Assembly (NCBI RefSeq): GCF_030817535.1
Contig: NZ_JAUSZL010000002.1
Coordinates: forward strand, 372,001 to 436,000
DNA from: Streptomyces sp. V3I8
Lineage (GTDB): Bacteria; Actinomycetota; Actinomycetes; Streptomycetales; Streptomycetaceae
Direction of reading: 5' to 3'
Length of the DNA: 64,000 nt
Made by a program: the position numbers and the translations under genes. The notes under the pieces were generated by a model. It was given only the letters and a program-made list of their open reading frames with translations. It was not told the origin of the DNA and ran no database searches. Below are positions 51,470-60,124 of this stretch, in pieces. Every line of letters starts with the position of its first letter. Position 1 is the first letter of the stretch.

Positions 51470-52827
51470 TCCCGCCCCCCGGCTGCTCCGGCCGTCCCGG
51501 CCGCTTCGGCTCTCCCGGCCACCGCTGCCGCCGTCCCCGTCCCCGTCCCGGAAGGTATGCGGGCGCGGACGCCGAAGCCGCCGTCCGGCAGCTTCCCGGC
51601 GGACAGTTCACCGCCGAGCACACCCACCCGCTCGCGCAGTCCGGTCAGGCCGTGCCCACCGCCCCGGCCCAGCGGGCCGGACCTGGGGACGCCCGCGGTG
51701 ACGGGTGGCCCTTCGGTGGTCACCTCGACCTCCACCTCGTGGCGGCCGTAGTGGACGTCGACGCGGGTGCGGTGGCCCGGCGCGTGCTTGAGCGCGTTGG
51801 TCAGCGTCTCCTGCACCACGCGGTACGCGGCCAGCCGTACCGCCGAGGCCGCCGGCGGCCCCTCCCCCCGTTCCGTGAGTTCCACGGGCTGGCCGGCCGC
51901 CCGCGTCTGTTCGACCAGGTCACCCACCTCGCCCGGCCCCGGCGTACGGTCCGCGGCGGACGGCCCGGTCCACGGTCCGCCGGACGTCGTGCCGCCGGAC
52001 GTCGTCCCGTCGGACGCCATGTCGTCGGACGTGCTTCCGGACGCCTTCAGGACACCCAGCAGGTGCTGCAGATCCGTCAGGGCGTGCCGTCCGGAGTCGC
52101 TGATCGCGCCGAGGCCGGCCTCCACCCGCTCGGGTGCGTCGGCGAGCAGGAACCCGGCGGCGTCCGCCTGGATGACCATGGCGGTGACGTGGTGGGTCAC
52201 CACGTCGTGCAGCTCCCGGGCGATACGGGCCCGTTCGCGCGCCGTCGCGGCCTCCACACTGAGCCGCCGCCGCTCCGCCTCCCCGTCCTGGCGGGCCCGT
52301 ACGACCGTGCCCACGGCCCAGCATCCCACCAGCACGGTGCAGATGATGGCGAAGTCGGGCACGCGCTGGGGCGACCCCCTGCCGTGCAGCCCGAGCGCGA
52401 ACAGGGCGTAGGACGCGGTCGCGGCGGCCACACCCAGGGCCCGGTGCGTCCTGTCGGTCCGCCTGCTGTGGGCGCCGACGCTGTAGAGCGCGACGTACAG
52501 GCCCATGCTCGCGCAGGTCTGCGGGTAACCGACCAGTTCATGCACCGCGAACGCGCCCGCCACCAGCGCGAGGCACACCGCGGGAAGTCGCCGCCGCATC
52601 ACCAGCGGAAGCCACAGGGCCGCCGTCACCAGCGCTCCCGGCAGACCCGACGGGCGTTCCGCCAGGTCGCCGAACTGCGCGCCGAGCGGAGCCGTCACCG
52701 GGGCGAACACCACCGGGGCGAGCAGCACGGTGACCACCGCGTCCCGCCGGAGCACGTCCAGCGTGCCCCAACGCGCCGCGAGAGCAGGCGCGTTCGTCTT
52801 GAGTATGGATCCCGCCGAACCGAGCAC
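51466..52827 (-). CDS. NarL-type sensor histidine kinase
   Basis: A 453-residue membrane kinase. The N-terminal half has several hydrophobic helices (AVVTVLLAPVVFAPV, GALVTAALWLPLVM, LALVAGAFAVHELV and others). HisKA_3 follows with H207 in RIARELHDVVTHHVTAMVIQ, and the HATPase domain has VVQETLTNALKHAPGH and GGGHGLTGLRERV. Between them is a Ser/Gly/Thr linker (about residues 265-285) encoded by imperfect 15-bp repeats. The start is a GTG at 52827 with TAGTCT 6 nt before it, so the transcript is probably leaderless. The signal is unknown. Confidence 0.93.
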   Translation of the reverse strand: MLGSAGSILKTNAPALAARWGTLDVLRRDAVVTVLLAPVVFAPVTAPLGAQFGDLAERPSGLPGALVTAALWLPLVMRRRLPAVCLALVAGAFAVHELVGYPQTCASMGLYVALYSVGAHSRRTDRTHRALGVAAATASYALFALGLHGRGSPQRVPDFAIICTVLVGCWAVGTVVRARQDGEAERRRLSVEAATARERARIARELHDVVTHHVTAMVIQADAAGFLLADAPERVEAGLGAISDSGRHALTDLQHLLGVLKASGSTSDDMASDGTTSGGTTSGGPWTGPSAADRTPGPGEVGDLVEQTRAAGQPVELTERGEGPPAASAVRLAAYRVVQETLTNALKHAPGHRTRVDVHYGRHEVEVEVTTEGPPVTAGVPRSGPLGRGGGHGLTGLRERVGVLGGELSAGKLPDGGFGVRARIPSGTGTGTAAAVAGRAEAAGTAGAAGGRE

Positions 52828-52833
52828 AGGCAG

Positions 52834-52839
52834 AGACTA
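52834..52839 (-). promoter_or_regulatory. -10 box of a probable leaderless kinase transcript
   Basis: TAGTCT on the minus strand ends 6 nt before the GTG at 52827, with no ribosome site in between. Confidence 0.5.
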
Positions 52840-52882
52840 ACGCCTCGCGATCAGAGGCGATCGGGACGCGATCAGGGCGCGA

Positions 52883-53926
52883 TCAGGGCGCGGACGGCGC
52901 CGAGGTGCTGTCGCGGACGACGAGGCGAGGGGTCATGGTGGTCTGGACCGCGTGCGCGCGGTGGCCCTCTACCCGTTCGATGAGCAGCCGGGCGGCGGTG
53001 GCCCCCATGTCGTGCCCGGCCTGGTCGACGCTGGTGAGCTGGACGGTGGCGAGGTCCGCGATGGCGGTGTTGTTGTAGCCCACGAGGGACACGTCCTGCG
53101 GTACCCGCAGGCCCAGTTCGTGGGCGGCCCGCCAGACGCCGAGCGCGGCCACGTCGGCGCCCGTCATGATGGCGGTGGGCCGGTCGTCCGCGGTCAGCAG
53201 GCTCATGCCCGCCTTGTAGCCGCCTTCGTCGGAGTACGCCGTACGGCAGATCCGGGTGTGCTCCGCCAGTTCGTTGCGGCCCATCGCCTCCGCGTACCCG
53301 TTGCTCAGGACGATCTCCGGGGTGCGTGCCCACTTGCTGGAACGCGTCCCGGGAGAGGAGACCAGCGCGATGTTGCGGTGACCGAGGGACACCAGATGGT
53401 CCACGACCAGCGCGGCTCCCGCTCCGTCTGCGTCGACGACGGAGTCGTGCAGCTCGGAGGTGTCGTGGTGGCCGATGACGACGGTGGGCGTCGACTGGGC
53501 GGTGGACAGCACTTCGGAGCGCCGGGTGCTGGGGGCGATCAGGATGAGGCCGTCCATCTGGCGGTCGACCATGGCCTGGACGGTCTTGCCCTGCGCCTCG
53601 GCCCCGAAGCCCGCGTCGCCGATCAGCACGGTGTACTCGCTGTCCCGCAGTTCGTCGCGGATGCCGTCGAGGATGTCGGCGAAGAAGGTGTTGCGGATGT
53701 TGTCCAGCAGGATGCCGATCGTGTACGTCCGCCCGCGCATCCCGCGCGCCGCGGCATGGGGCCGGTAGTCCAGCTCCGCCATGGCGGCCCGGACCTTCTC
53801 CCGCATGGCCGCGCTGACCCCGTAGGCGTTGCGCATGACTTTGGAGACCGCCGCGGTGGACACTCCCGCGTGCCGCGCGACGTCCGTGATCGTCACGCGT
53901 TTCTTCCGCTCTGATCCCTGCTGCAT
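52883..53926 (-). CDS. LacI-family repressor of the rhamnoside locus
   Basis: A 347-residue LacI regulator starting at the ATG at 53926. The HTH is VTITDVARHAGVSTAAVSKV and the hinge is YRPHAAARGMRGRTYTIGIL. The sensor domain reads NTFFADILDGIRDELRDSEY, DGLILIAPSTRR, MTGADVAALGVWRAAHELGL and SLVGYNNTAIADLATVQLTS. It is divergent from the sugar transporter, rhamnosidase and GH3 genes with two AACGTT-centred sites in between. The likely inducer is rhamnose or a rhamnoside, by context only. Confidence 0.92.
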   Translation of the reverse strand: MQQGSERKKRVTITDVARHAGVSTAAVSKVMRNAYGVSAAMREKVRAAMAELDYRPHAAARGMRGRTYTIGILLDNIRNTFFADILDGIRDELRDSEYTVLIGDAGFGAEAQGKTVQAMVDRQMDGLILIAPSTRRSEVLSTAQSTPTVVIGHHDTSELHDSVVDADGAGAALVVDHLVSLGHRNIALVSSPGTRSSKWARTPEIVLSNGYAEAMGRNELAEHTRICRTAYSDEGGYKAGMSLLTADDRPTAIMTGADVAALGVWRAAHELGLRVPQDVSLVGYNNTAIADLATVQLTSVDQAGHDMGATAARLLIERVEGHRAHAVQTTMTPRLVVRDSTSAPSAP

Positions 53927-53954
53927 GCCCGGTGCCCCCTGGGTCCTGTCCTTC

Positions 53955-54094
53955 TGAATGCAACGTTCTACAGGATGAACTGGCCCGGCCGCTAGATGTG
54001 GCCGAGTTTTCGACGATGTTGCGGCACGATGTCTTGACGACCGCCCGGACTGCATGCACTGTAGTGCGCACTTCGGTGTAGAGAACGTTATACA
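53955..54094. promoter_or_regulatory. Divergent control region with two LacI-type sites
   Basis: Two related 18-bp sites, TGAATGCAACGTTCTACA (53955-53972) and TGTAGAGAACGTTATACA (54077-54094), share TG-A plus AACGTT-TACA and lie 122 bp apart between the LacI gene and the lipoprotein gene. TATACA in the second site doubles as a -10 box for the transporter genes. The spacing would allow looping. Confidence 0.6.
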
Positions 54095-54166
54095 AACTCT
54101 CGCCCACCACACTTTCCGCAGGCCTGCGCCGTGCGCCTCCGTTCAATGATGACAGGGAGCCATGCT

Positions 54167-55483
54167 GTGACCACCTCCTCGACCTCCGCCAGAAGGGCCC
54201 GCCTCGCCGGTCTGACCGCGAGCACCGCCGCCATGGTCGTCCTCGCGTCCGCCTGCGGGGGATCGGGCGGCGGCTCCGGCTCGGCGCCCGGGAACTTCAG
54301 CTACCTGAGCGTCACGGAGAACACCACCGTCAAGACGGCACTGACCACCCTGTCCAAGGGTGAGTGCAGGACCGCCCAGGACGCCCTGCCGCTCAAGGTG
54401 GAGACGGTCCCCCAGGCGAGCCTGGACCAGAAGCTGCAGCTGCTGGCCGGCCAGGACGCGCTGCCGGTCCAGTTCGCGGCGGGCAACGCCCCGGCGCTGA
54501 CGCGGCAGTTGTACACCTCGGGCAAGGTCGCCGATCTGGAGGCCGAGCTGAAGTCGCTCGGTGTCTACGACCAGTTGGAGCCCGCCGCCGTCTCCACCGT
54601 CAAGGCGCTGTACGGCGGCAAGGTGGAGGTCCTGCCCTACGAGTACAACATCGAGGGGATCTTCTACAACAAGAAGGTCTTCGACGACAACGGACTGACC
54701 GTGCCCGGCACCTGGACCGAACTCGTGGCGGCGGCGGGGAAGCTGGAGGCCAAGGGCGTCCAGCCGTTCGCGGCCTCCGGGCAGCAGGGCTGGCCGCTGA
54801 CCCGCCTCATCAGCGGGTATCTCTACCGCAGCCTGGGACCGGACGCGCTGCAGGACGTGGCCGACGGCAGGGCGAAGCTCACGGACCCCGCGTACGTGAA
54901 GGCCGCGCGGCAGGTCGCCGACCTCGGCAGGAAGGGCTACTTCGGCAAGGGCGTCGGTTCCATCGACTACGACACCGCGATGAACGAGTTCCTCGGCGGC
55001 AAGGCCGGCATGTTCTACATGGGCAGCTGGGCGCTGGCGAACATCGCCGACGAGAAGCAGAACAAGGTGGGCGCCGACAACATCGGCTTCATGCCCTTCC
55101 CGGCCGTCGAGGGCGGCAGGGGCTCGGTCGAGCAGTACCCCTCCAACGTCGGACTGGGCATCACGCTCGGCGCGAAGTCCTTCGACAAGAAGACCGGCGC
55201 CTGGGTGTCCTGCATCGCGAAGAACTACGGCAGCACCGCCCTGAAGGACCAGGGGGCCATCTCCGGCTTCAAGGTCAACACCCCGGTCGAGGACGCCAAC
55301 GAGGTCACCGGACAGGTCCGGAAGACCATCAGCGCGTCCAAGCAGAACGTGCTCTGGTTCGAGGCGCTGTTCTCCACCAAGGCGACCACGGTCAGCCAGA
55401 CCAACGCGGCCGGCCTGGTCGGCGGCAGCCTGAGCCCCGAGAAGTTCATGGCGACCGTGCAGGACGCGCTGTCCGAGAAGTGA
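54167..55483 (+). CDS. Sugar-binding lipoprotein of the rhamnoside ABC transporter
   Basis: A 438-residue family-1 solute-binding lipoprotein. The GTG at 54167 is 7 nt after GGGAG. The signal peptide ends in a lipobox, VLASACGGSGGG, with C at about residue 30. AALYGGKVEVLP-type core features are present (VEVLPYEYNIEGIFYNKKVF, PGTWTELVAAAGKLEAKGVQ, GKAGMFYMGSWALANIADE). It is the first gene of the operon with two permeases, GH78 and GH3. The cargo is probably rhamnose or a rhamno-oligosaccharide. Confidence 0.92.
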   Translation: MTTSSTSARRARLAGLTASTAAMVVLASACGGSGGGSGSAPGNFSYLSVTENTTVKTALTTLSKGECRTAQDALPLKVETVPQASLDQKLQLLAGQDALPVQFAAGNAPALTRQLYTSGKVADLEAELKSLGVYDQLEPAAVSTVKALYGGKVEVLPYEYNIEGIFYNKKVFDDNGLTVPGTWTELVAAAGKLEAKGVQPFAASGQQGWPLTRLISGYLYRSLGPDALQDVADGRAKLTDPAYVKAARQVADLGRKGYFGKGVGSIDYDTAMNEFLGGKAGMFYMGSWALANIADEKQNKVGADNIGFMPFPAVEGGRGSVEQYPSNVGLGITLGAKSFDKKTGAWVSCIAKNYGSTALKDQGAISGFKVNTPVEDANEVTGQVRKTISASKQNVLWFEALFSTKATTVSQTNAAGLVGGSLSPEKFMATVQDALSEK

Positions 55484-55549
55484 AGCGGGCGGGCCCGGCG
55501 ACGGGCCCCGCCCACGACAGTCCCACTCCCACGAACTGGACACCCCTCC

Positions 55550-56434
55550 ATGCATCGCGTACTCGGTGACCGCAAGGCGGTCCTGATCCTGCTGGGTCCC
55601 GCCCTGCTCGTCTACTCCTTGATCATGCTGGTCCCCATGGTGTGGTCCTTCGGGTACTCGTTCACCGAGGGCAACACCATCGAGGGGTTCACCGGCAACG
55701 GCCTGGACAACTTCCAGCGGCTGTTCTCCGACCCCGCCGTGCGCGACGCCCTGTGGTTCACCGCGAAGTACGCGGTCGTCGTGACCGTCGGCCAGGTCGT
55801 CGCCGGCTACCTGCTCGCCCTGCTGTACGTGTTCTTCCTCAAGCGGGCCTCCGCGCTCGTCCGCACCCTGGTGTTCTTCCCGGTCGTACTGCCCACGGTG
55901 GCCGTCGGGCTGCTCTTCCAGAAGTTCTTCCAGGTGGCCCCGCAGACCGGCCCGGTCAACTCCCTGCTCAACGCCGTCGGTCTGGAGTCGGTCGACTGGT
56001 TCGGCAGCGCGGGACACGCCTTCTGGGTCCTGATCGTCATGGACATCTGGCGTTCCATGGGCTTCTACGCCGTGCTGCTCTTCGCCGGGCTGGTGGACAT
56101 CCCCGAGGAGGTGCTGGAGTCCGCGCGCCTCGACGGCGCCTCCGGCCTGCGACTCGTACGTCACATCGTGCTGCCGATGTCGTTCCCGGTGCTGATGTCG
56201 TCGGTCGTCTTCAGCGTCAACGGCACGCTCAAGGTGTTCGACTGCATCGTCGCGCTGACGGGCGGCGGCCCCGGCAACGGGACGACACCCCTGACCCTGT
56301 ACATGTTCCAGACGTCGTTCACCTACGGCGACTACGGCTACGGCAGCACGATCGCCCTGCTGCTGACCGTCGTCTGTCTGCTGGTGACCCTGGTCGTCTT
56401 CCGCGTCTCGCGGCGCGACCCCATGGAGGGCTGA
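55550..56434 (+). CDS. Sugar ABC transporter permease (MalF/UgpA type)
   Basis: A 294-residue CUT1 permease with six helices; the first is LILLGPALLVYSLIMLVPMV. The EAA loop EVLESARLDGASGLRLVRHI lies near residues 188-210. It lies 66 bp after the lipoprotein gene and 4 bp before the second permease. Its ribosome site is weak, so coupling with the upstream gene is likely. Confidence 0.93.
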   Translation: MHRVLGDRKAVLILLGPALLVYSLIMLVPMVWSFGYSFTEGNTIEGFTGNGLDNFQRLFSDPAVRDALWFTAKYAVVVTVGQVVAGYLLALLYVFFLKRASALVRTLVFFPVVLPTVAVGLLFQKFFQVAPQTGPVNSLLNAVGLESVDWFGSAGHAFWVLIVMDIWRSMGFYAVLLFAGLVDIPEEVLESARLDGASGLRLVRHIVLPMSFPVLMSSVVFSVNGTLKVFDCIVALTGGGPGNGTTPLTLYMFQTSFTYGDYGYGSTIALLLTVVCLLVTLVVFRVSRRDPMEG

Positions 56435-56438
56435 ACCC

Positions 56439-57353
56439 ATGGCCATCGACACGCCCTTCAAGACGTCGGCGGGCCGCGGTGACGGCCGCGGGCCGCACGC
56501 GGGTCCGGCGTCGGCCTCCCGGCGCCGGCGTCCGGGCCGCCGCCCGTGGGTCAGGACCGTCGTCGCGCTGCTGCTGGTCGTCGAGGTCTATCCGCTGATC
56601 TGGATGTTCCTGACCTCGCTGAAGTCCAACGACGACTACCTGAACAACTCCACGTGGTCGCTGCCCACGACGTGGGAGTGGGGCAACTACACCGACGCCT
56701 GGACCACCGGGCACATCGGCCTGTACGTGCAGAACAGCCTACTGGCCGTGCTGCCGGCGCTCGCGCTGATCCTGCTCCTGGGCACGGCGGCCGGGTTCGC
56801 CCTGCAGATCATGGTGTGGAAGGGCCGCAGCCTGACCCTGCTGGTCTTCCTCACCGGCATGATGGTGCCCGCGCAGATGATCCTGCTGCCCCTGTTCACG
56901 GTGTACTTCCAGGCGGGCCTGTCCGGCACCCTGTGGCCGCTGATCCTCACCTACACGGGCACCGGTCTGCCCCTGACGGTGTTCATGATGGCCACCTACT
57001 ACAAGACCGTCCCGCGCGAGCTGTTCGAGGCGGCCACCATCGACGGCGCGGGCATCCTGCGCGCCTTCTGGACCATCAGCCTGCCCATGGTCCGCAACGC
57101 GATCCTGACCGTCGGCCTGGTGCAGTTCTTCTTCATCTGGAACGACCTGCTGATCGCGCTGACCTTCACCAACAGCCAGGACCTGCGCACCGTCCAGGTC
57201 GGTCTGCTCAACTTCACCGGCGACTTCGGCGCCACCCGGTACGGCCCGCTGTTCGCCGCCATCTGCATCAACGTCTTCGGCACCCTGGTGATCTACCTCT
57301 TCCTCAACCAGAAGGTGATGAAGGGCCTCACCTCGGGAGCCGTCAAGGGGTGA
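56439..57353 (+). CDS. Sugar ABC transporter permease (MalG type)
   Basis: A 304-residue CUT1 permease. A charged, Arg/Gly-rich N terminus precedes the first helix (TVVALLLVVEVYPLIWMFLT). The EAA motif LFEAATIDGAGILRAFWTIS is at about residues 194-215, and the end NQKVMKGLTSGAVKG is typical of MalG-like proteins. With the permease just upstream it forms the channel; the ATPase is missing from the locus and is probably supplied in trans. Confidence 0.93.
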   Translation: MAIDTPFKTSAGRGDGRGPHAGPASASRRRRPGRRPWVRTVVALLLVVEVYPLIWMFLTSLKSNDDYLNNSTWSLPTTWEWGNYTDAWTTGHIGLYVQNSLLAVLPALALILLLGTAAGFALQIMVWKGRSLTLLVFLTGMMVPAQMILLPLFTVYFQAGLSGTLWPLILTYTGTGLPLTVFMMATYYKTVPRELFEAATIDGAGILRAFWTISLPMVRNAILTVGLVQFFFIWNDLLIALTFTNSQDLRTVQVGLLNFTGDFGATRYGPLFAAICINVFGTLVIYLFLNQKVMKGLTSGAVKG

Positions 57354-57429
57354 CGGCCGCGCCCCGGGGGTTCCAGCCCCGGCCCGGCGCCGGCCGTCCG
57401 CACCCGCATCCATGGAAGGTCCCCCACCC

Positions 57430-60045
57430 ATGTCCTCTCAGCCTGCCCCGGTCACCTTCGAGCACCTGCCCGACGGGCTCGGTACCGGTGTCGCCCGACC
57501 ACGCCTGAGCTGGCGTCTCCCCCGGGGAGCAGCCGTCCAGGACGCCTACGAGATCGAACTCGACCGGGGCGGCGTCCCGCACCGCACCGGCCGGACGGCC
57601 CGGGCGGACCAGGTCCTCGTGCCCTGGCCCGGGGAGCCCCTCGACTCGCGTGAACGGGTCGGCGTACGTGTACGGGTGTGGGTGGACGGGGCCGCGGACC
57701 CGTCCGGCTGGAGCGAGCCGAGCACGGTCGAGGCCGGGCTCCTGGACGCGGCCGACTGGAGCGCCGTCCCGGTCGGCGCGGCCTGGGCCGAGGACCCCGG
57801 CACCGACCGGCGCCCGGCCCGCGTCCGCCGGAACTTCACCCTGGCCGCCCCGGTGCGCCGGGCCCGGCTGTACGTCACCGCCCACGGTGTGTACGAGGCC
57901 GAGATCAACGGCCGCCGGGTCGGCGACGACATCCTCTCGCCCGGGTGGACCGTGTACGGCGAGCGCCTGCGGTACTACACCTACGACGTCACCGAGCACC
58001 TCGTGCCGGGCGCCAACACCATCGGTGCCTGGCTCGGGGACGGCTGGTACCGCGGCCACATCGGCTTCGACGGCGGCCACCGCGACCTCTACGGCAGCGA
58101 CCAGTCCCTCCTCGCCCAGCTCGAGGTCACCCACACCGACGGCACCACGACGGTCGTCGCCACCGACGGCTCCTGGCAGGCCGCGCCCGGGCCCGTCCTG
58201 TCCAGTGGCCTCTACGAGGGCGAGACCTTCGACGCACGCCTGCACGACACCGCCTGGTCCACCCCGCGAGGCGGGGCCGACGAGGCCGGGGCGTGGACCG
58301 CGGTCGCGACCCGGACCCGCGATCCCCGTACCCTGATCGCGCCCAAGGGCGCCCCCGTCCGCTGCACCCAGGAGATCGCGCCCACGACCGTCACCCGCAA
58401 GGCGGACGGCCGGTACCTCCTGGACTTCGGCCAGAACCTCGTCGGCCGGCTGCGCATCACCGTCGACGGACCCGCCGGCACCACGGTCGTCCTGCGCCAC
58501 GCGGAGGTGCTCCAGGACGGCGAACTCGCCACCCGGCCCCTGCGCGGGGCGACGTCCACCGACACCTACGTCCTCGACGGCTCCGGCGCGCAGACCTGGG
58601 AACCGCGCTTCACGATCCACGGCTTCCGCTACGCCGAAGTCAGCGGCTGGCCCGGCGGGTTGACCCCGGACGACGTGACGGCCCGGGTCTACCACACCGA
58701 CATGACCCGCACCGGCCGGTTCGAGTGCAGCGACCCGATGGTCAACCGGCTGCACGAGAACGTCGTGTGGAGCATGCGCGGCAACTTCGTCGACATCCCG
58801 ACCGACTGCCCGCAGCGCGACGAACGCCTGGGCTGGACCGGCGACATCCAGGTCTTCGCCCCCACCGCGTCCTTCCTGTACGACTGCGCCGGCATGCTCG
58901 ACTCCTGGCTGGACGACGTCGCCGTCGAGCAGCTCCCCGACGGAACGGTCCCCTGGTACGTGCCGGTCATCCCCGGCGGCCCGCAGTGGACGCCGATCCA
59001 GCCCGGTGCCGCCTGGGGCGACGTCGCCACCCTCACCCCGTGGGTGCTGTACCAGCGGTTCGGCGACCTGGAACTGCTGCGCCGTCACTTCCCCATGGGA
59101 CGGGCGTGGGTGGACCTGATGGACCGGCTGGCCGGGGAGAGCCGGCTGTGGGACACCGGGCACCAGCTCGGGGACTGGCTGGACCCCATCGCCCCGCCGG
59201 AGGACCCGGCGGGCGGCCGCACCGACCGCTACCTGGTGGCCACCGCCTACTTCGCGCACTCCGCCCGCCACCTGCAGTGGTCGGCCCGGGAACTCGGGTA
59301 CACGGAACTCGCCGAGCGGTACGGGCGTCTCGCGGACGACGTCACCCGCGCCTTCCGGGCCCGCCATGTGCTGCCCGGCGGCCGGATGACCAGCGACGCC
59401 CCGACCGCGTACTCGGTGGCTCTGGTCTTCGGTCTCCTGGACGACGACCGGCAGCGCCGGCAGGCGGGCGACCGCCTCGCGGAGCTGGTGCTCCAGGACG
59501 ACGCCCGCATCGCCACCGGCTTCGTAGGCACCCCGCTGATCTGCGACGCGCTGACCGACACCGGGCACCTGGACGTGGCCTACCGGCTGCTGACCCAGAC
59601 CGGGTGCCCGTCATGGCTCTACACCGTCTCGATGGGCGCGACCACCATCTGGGAGCGCTGGGACAGCCTCCTTCCCGACGGCACGCTCAACTCCGGCGGG
59701 ATGACGTCGTTCAACCACTACGCGCTGGGTGCCGTCGCCGACTGGATGCACCGCGTCGTCGCCGGCCTCGACCTCGCCTCCCCCGGCTACCGCACCCTGC
59801 GGTTCCGGCCCCGGCCGGGCGGCGGCATCACCTGGGCCCGGGCAGAGCACGAGACGCCGTACGGCCGCGCCGCCGTCTCCTGGGAGCTGACCGACCCGGG
59901 CATGACGGACTCGGGCATGACCGCGCAGGTCACGGTCCCCGACGGCTGCCGGGGCGTGGTCGAACTGCCGGGGCACGCCCCGCTGTCCGTGGGCCCCGGT
60001 CTGCACCACCTCGACACCCGCGACCTCGAACACACCGCCGCCTGA
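57430..60045 (+). CDS. GH78 alpha-L-rhamnosidase
   Basis: An 871-residue GH78 enzyme without a signal peptide, so it acts in the cytosol on imported rhamnosides. The start at 57430 (MSSQPAPVTFEHLPDGLG) has GGAAGG upstream. N-terminal beta domains (PRLSWRLPRG, ARLYVTAHGVYEAEINGRRV) precede the (alpha/alpha)6 catalytic domain. Its hallmarks are DIPTDCPQRDERLGWTGDIQ with the catalytic acid, GAAWGDVATLTPWVLYQRFG, and GATTIWERWDSLLPDGTLNS with FNHYALGAVADWMHRVVAG. A C-terminal beta domain completes it. Fourth gene of the operon. Confidence 0.95.
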   Translation: MSSQPAPVTFEHLPDGLGTGVARPRLSWRLPRGAAVQDAYEIELDRGGVPHRTGRTARADQVLVPWPGEPLDSRERVGVRVRVWVDGAADPSGWSEPSTVEAGLLDAADWSAVPVGAAWAEDPGTDRRPARVRRNFTLAAPVRRARLYVTAHGVYEAEINGRRVGDDILSPGWTVYGERLRYYTYDVTEHLVPGANTIGAWLGDGWYRGHIGFDGGHRDLYGSDQSLLAQLEVTHTDGTTTVVATDGSWQAAPGPVLSSGLYEGETFDARLHDTAWSTPRGGADEAGAWTAVATRTRDPRTLIAPKGAPVRCTQEIAPTTVTRKADGRYLLDFGQNLVGRLRITVDGPAGTTVVLRHAEVLQDGELATRPLRGATSTDTYVLDGSGAQTWEPRFTIHGFRYAEVSGWPGGLTPDDVTARVYHTDMTRTGRFECSDPMVNRLHENVVWSMRGNFVDIPTDCPQRDERLGWTGDIQVFAPTASFLYDCAGMLDSWLDDVAVEQLPDGTVPWYVPVIPGGPQWTPIQPGAAWGDVATLTPWVLYQRFGDLELLRRHFPMGRAWVDLMDRLAGESRLWDTGHQLGDWLDPIAPPEDPAGGRTDRYLVATAYFAHSARHLQWSARELGYTELAERYGRLADDVTRAFRARHVLPGGRMTSDAPTAYSVALVFGLLDDDRQRRQAGDRLAELVLQDDARIATGFVGTPLICDALTDTGHLDVAYRLLTQTGCPSWLYTVSMGATTIWERWDSLLPDGTLNSGGMTSFNHYALGAVADWMHRVVAGLDLASPGYRTLRFRPRPGGGITWARAEHETPYGRAAVSWELTDPGMTDSGMTAQVTVPDGCRGVVELPGHAPLSVGPGLHHLDTRDLEHTAA

Positions 60046-60124
60046 CGCCGCTCGTTCCGTCCACCACGCACCGCCTCGCGACAGAGCATCCGCCACCGCT
60101 CGAAGGATCGAAGGAGAGTGTGAA

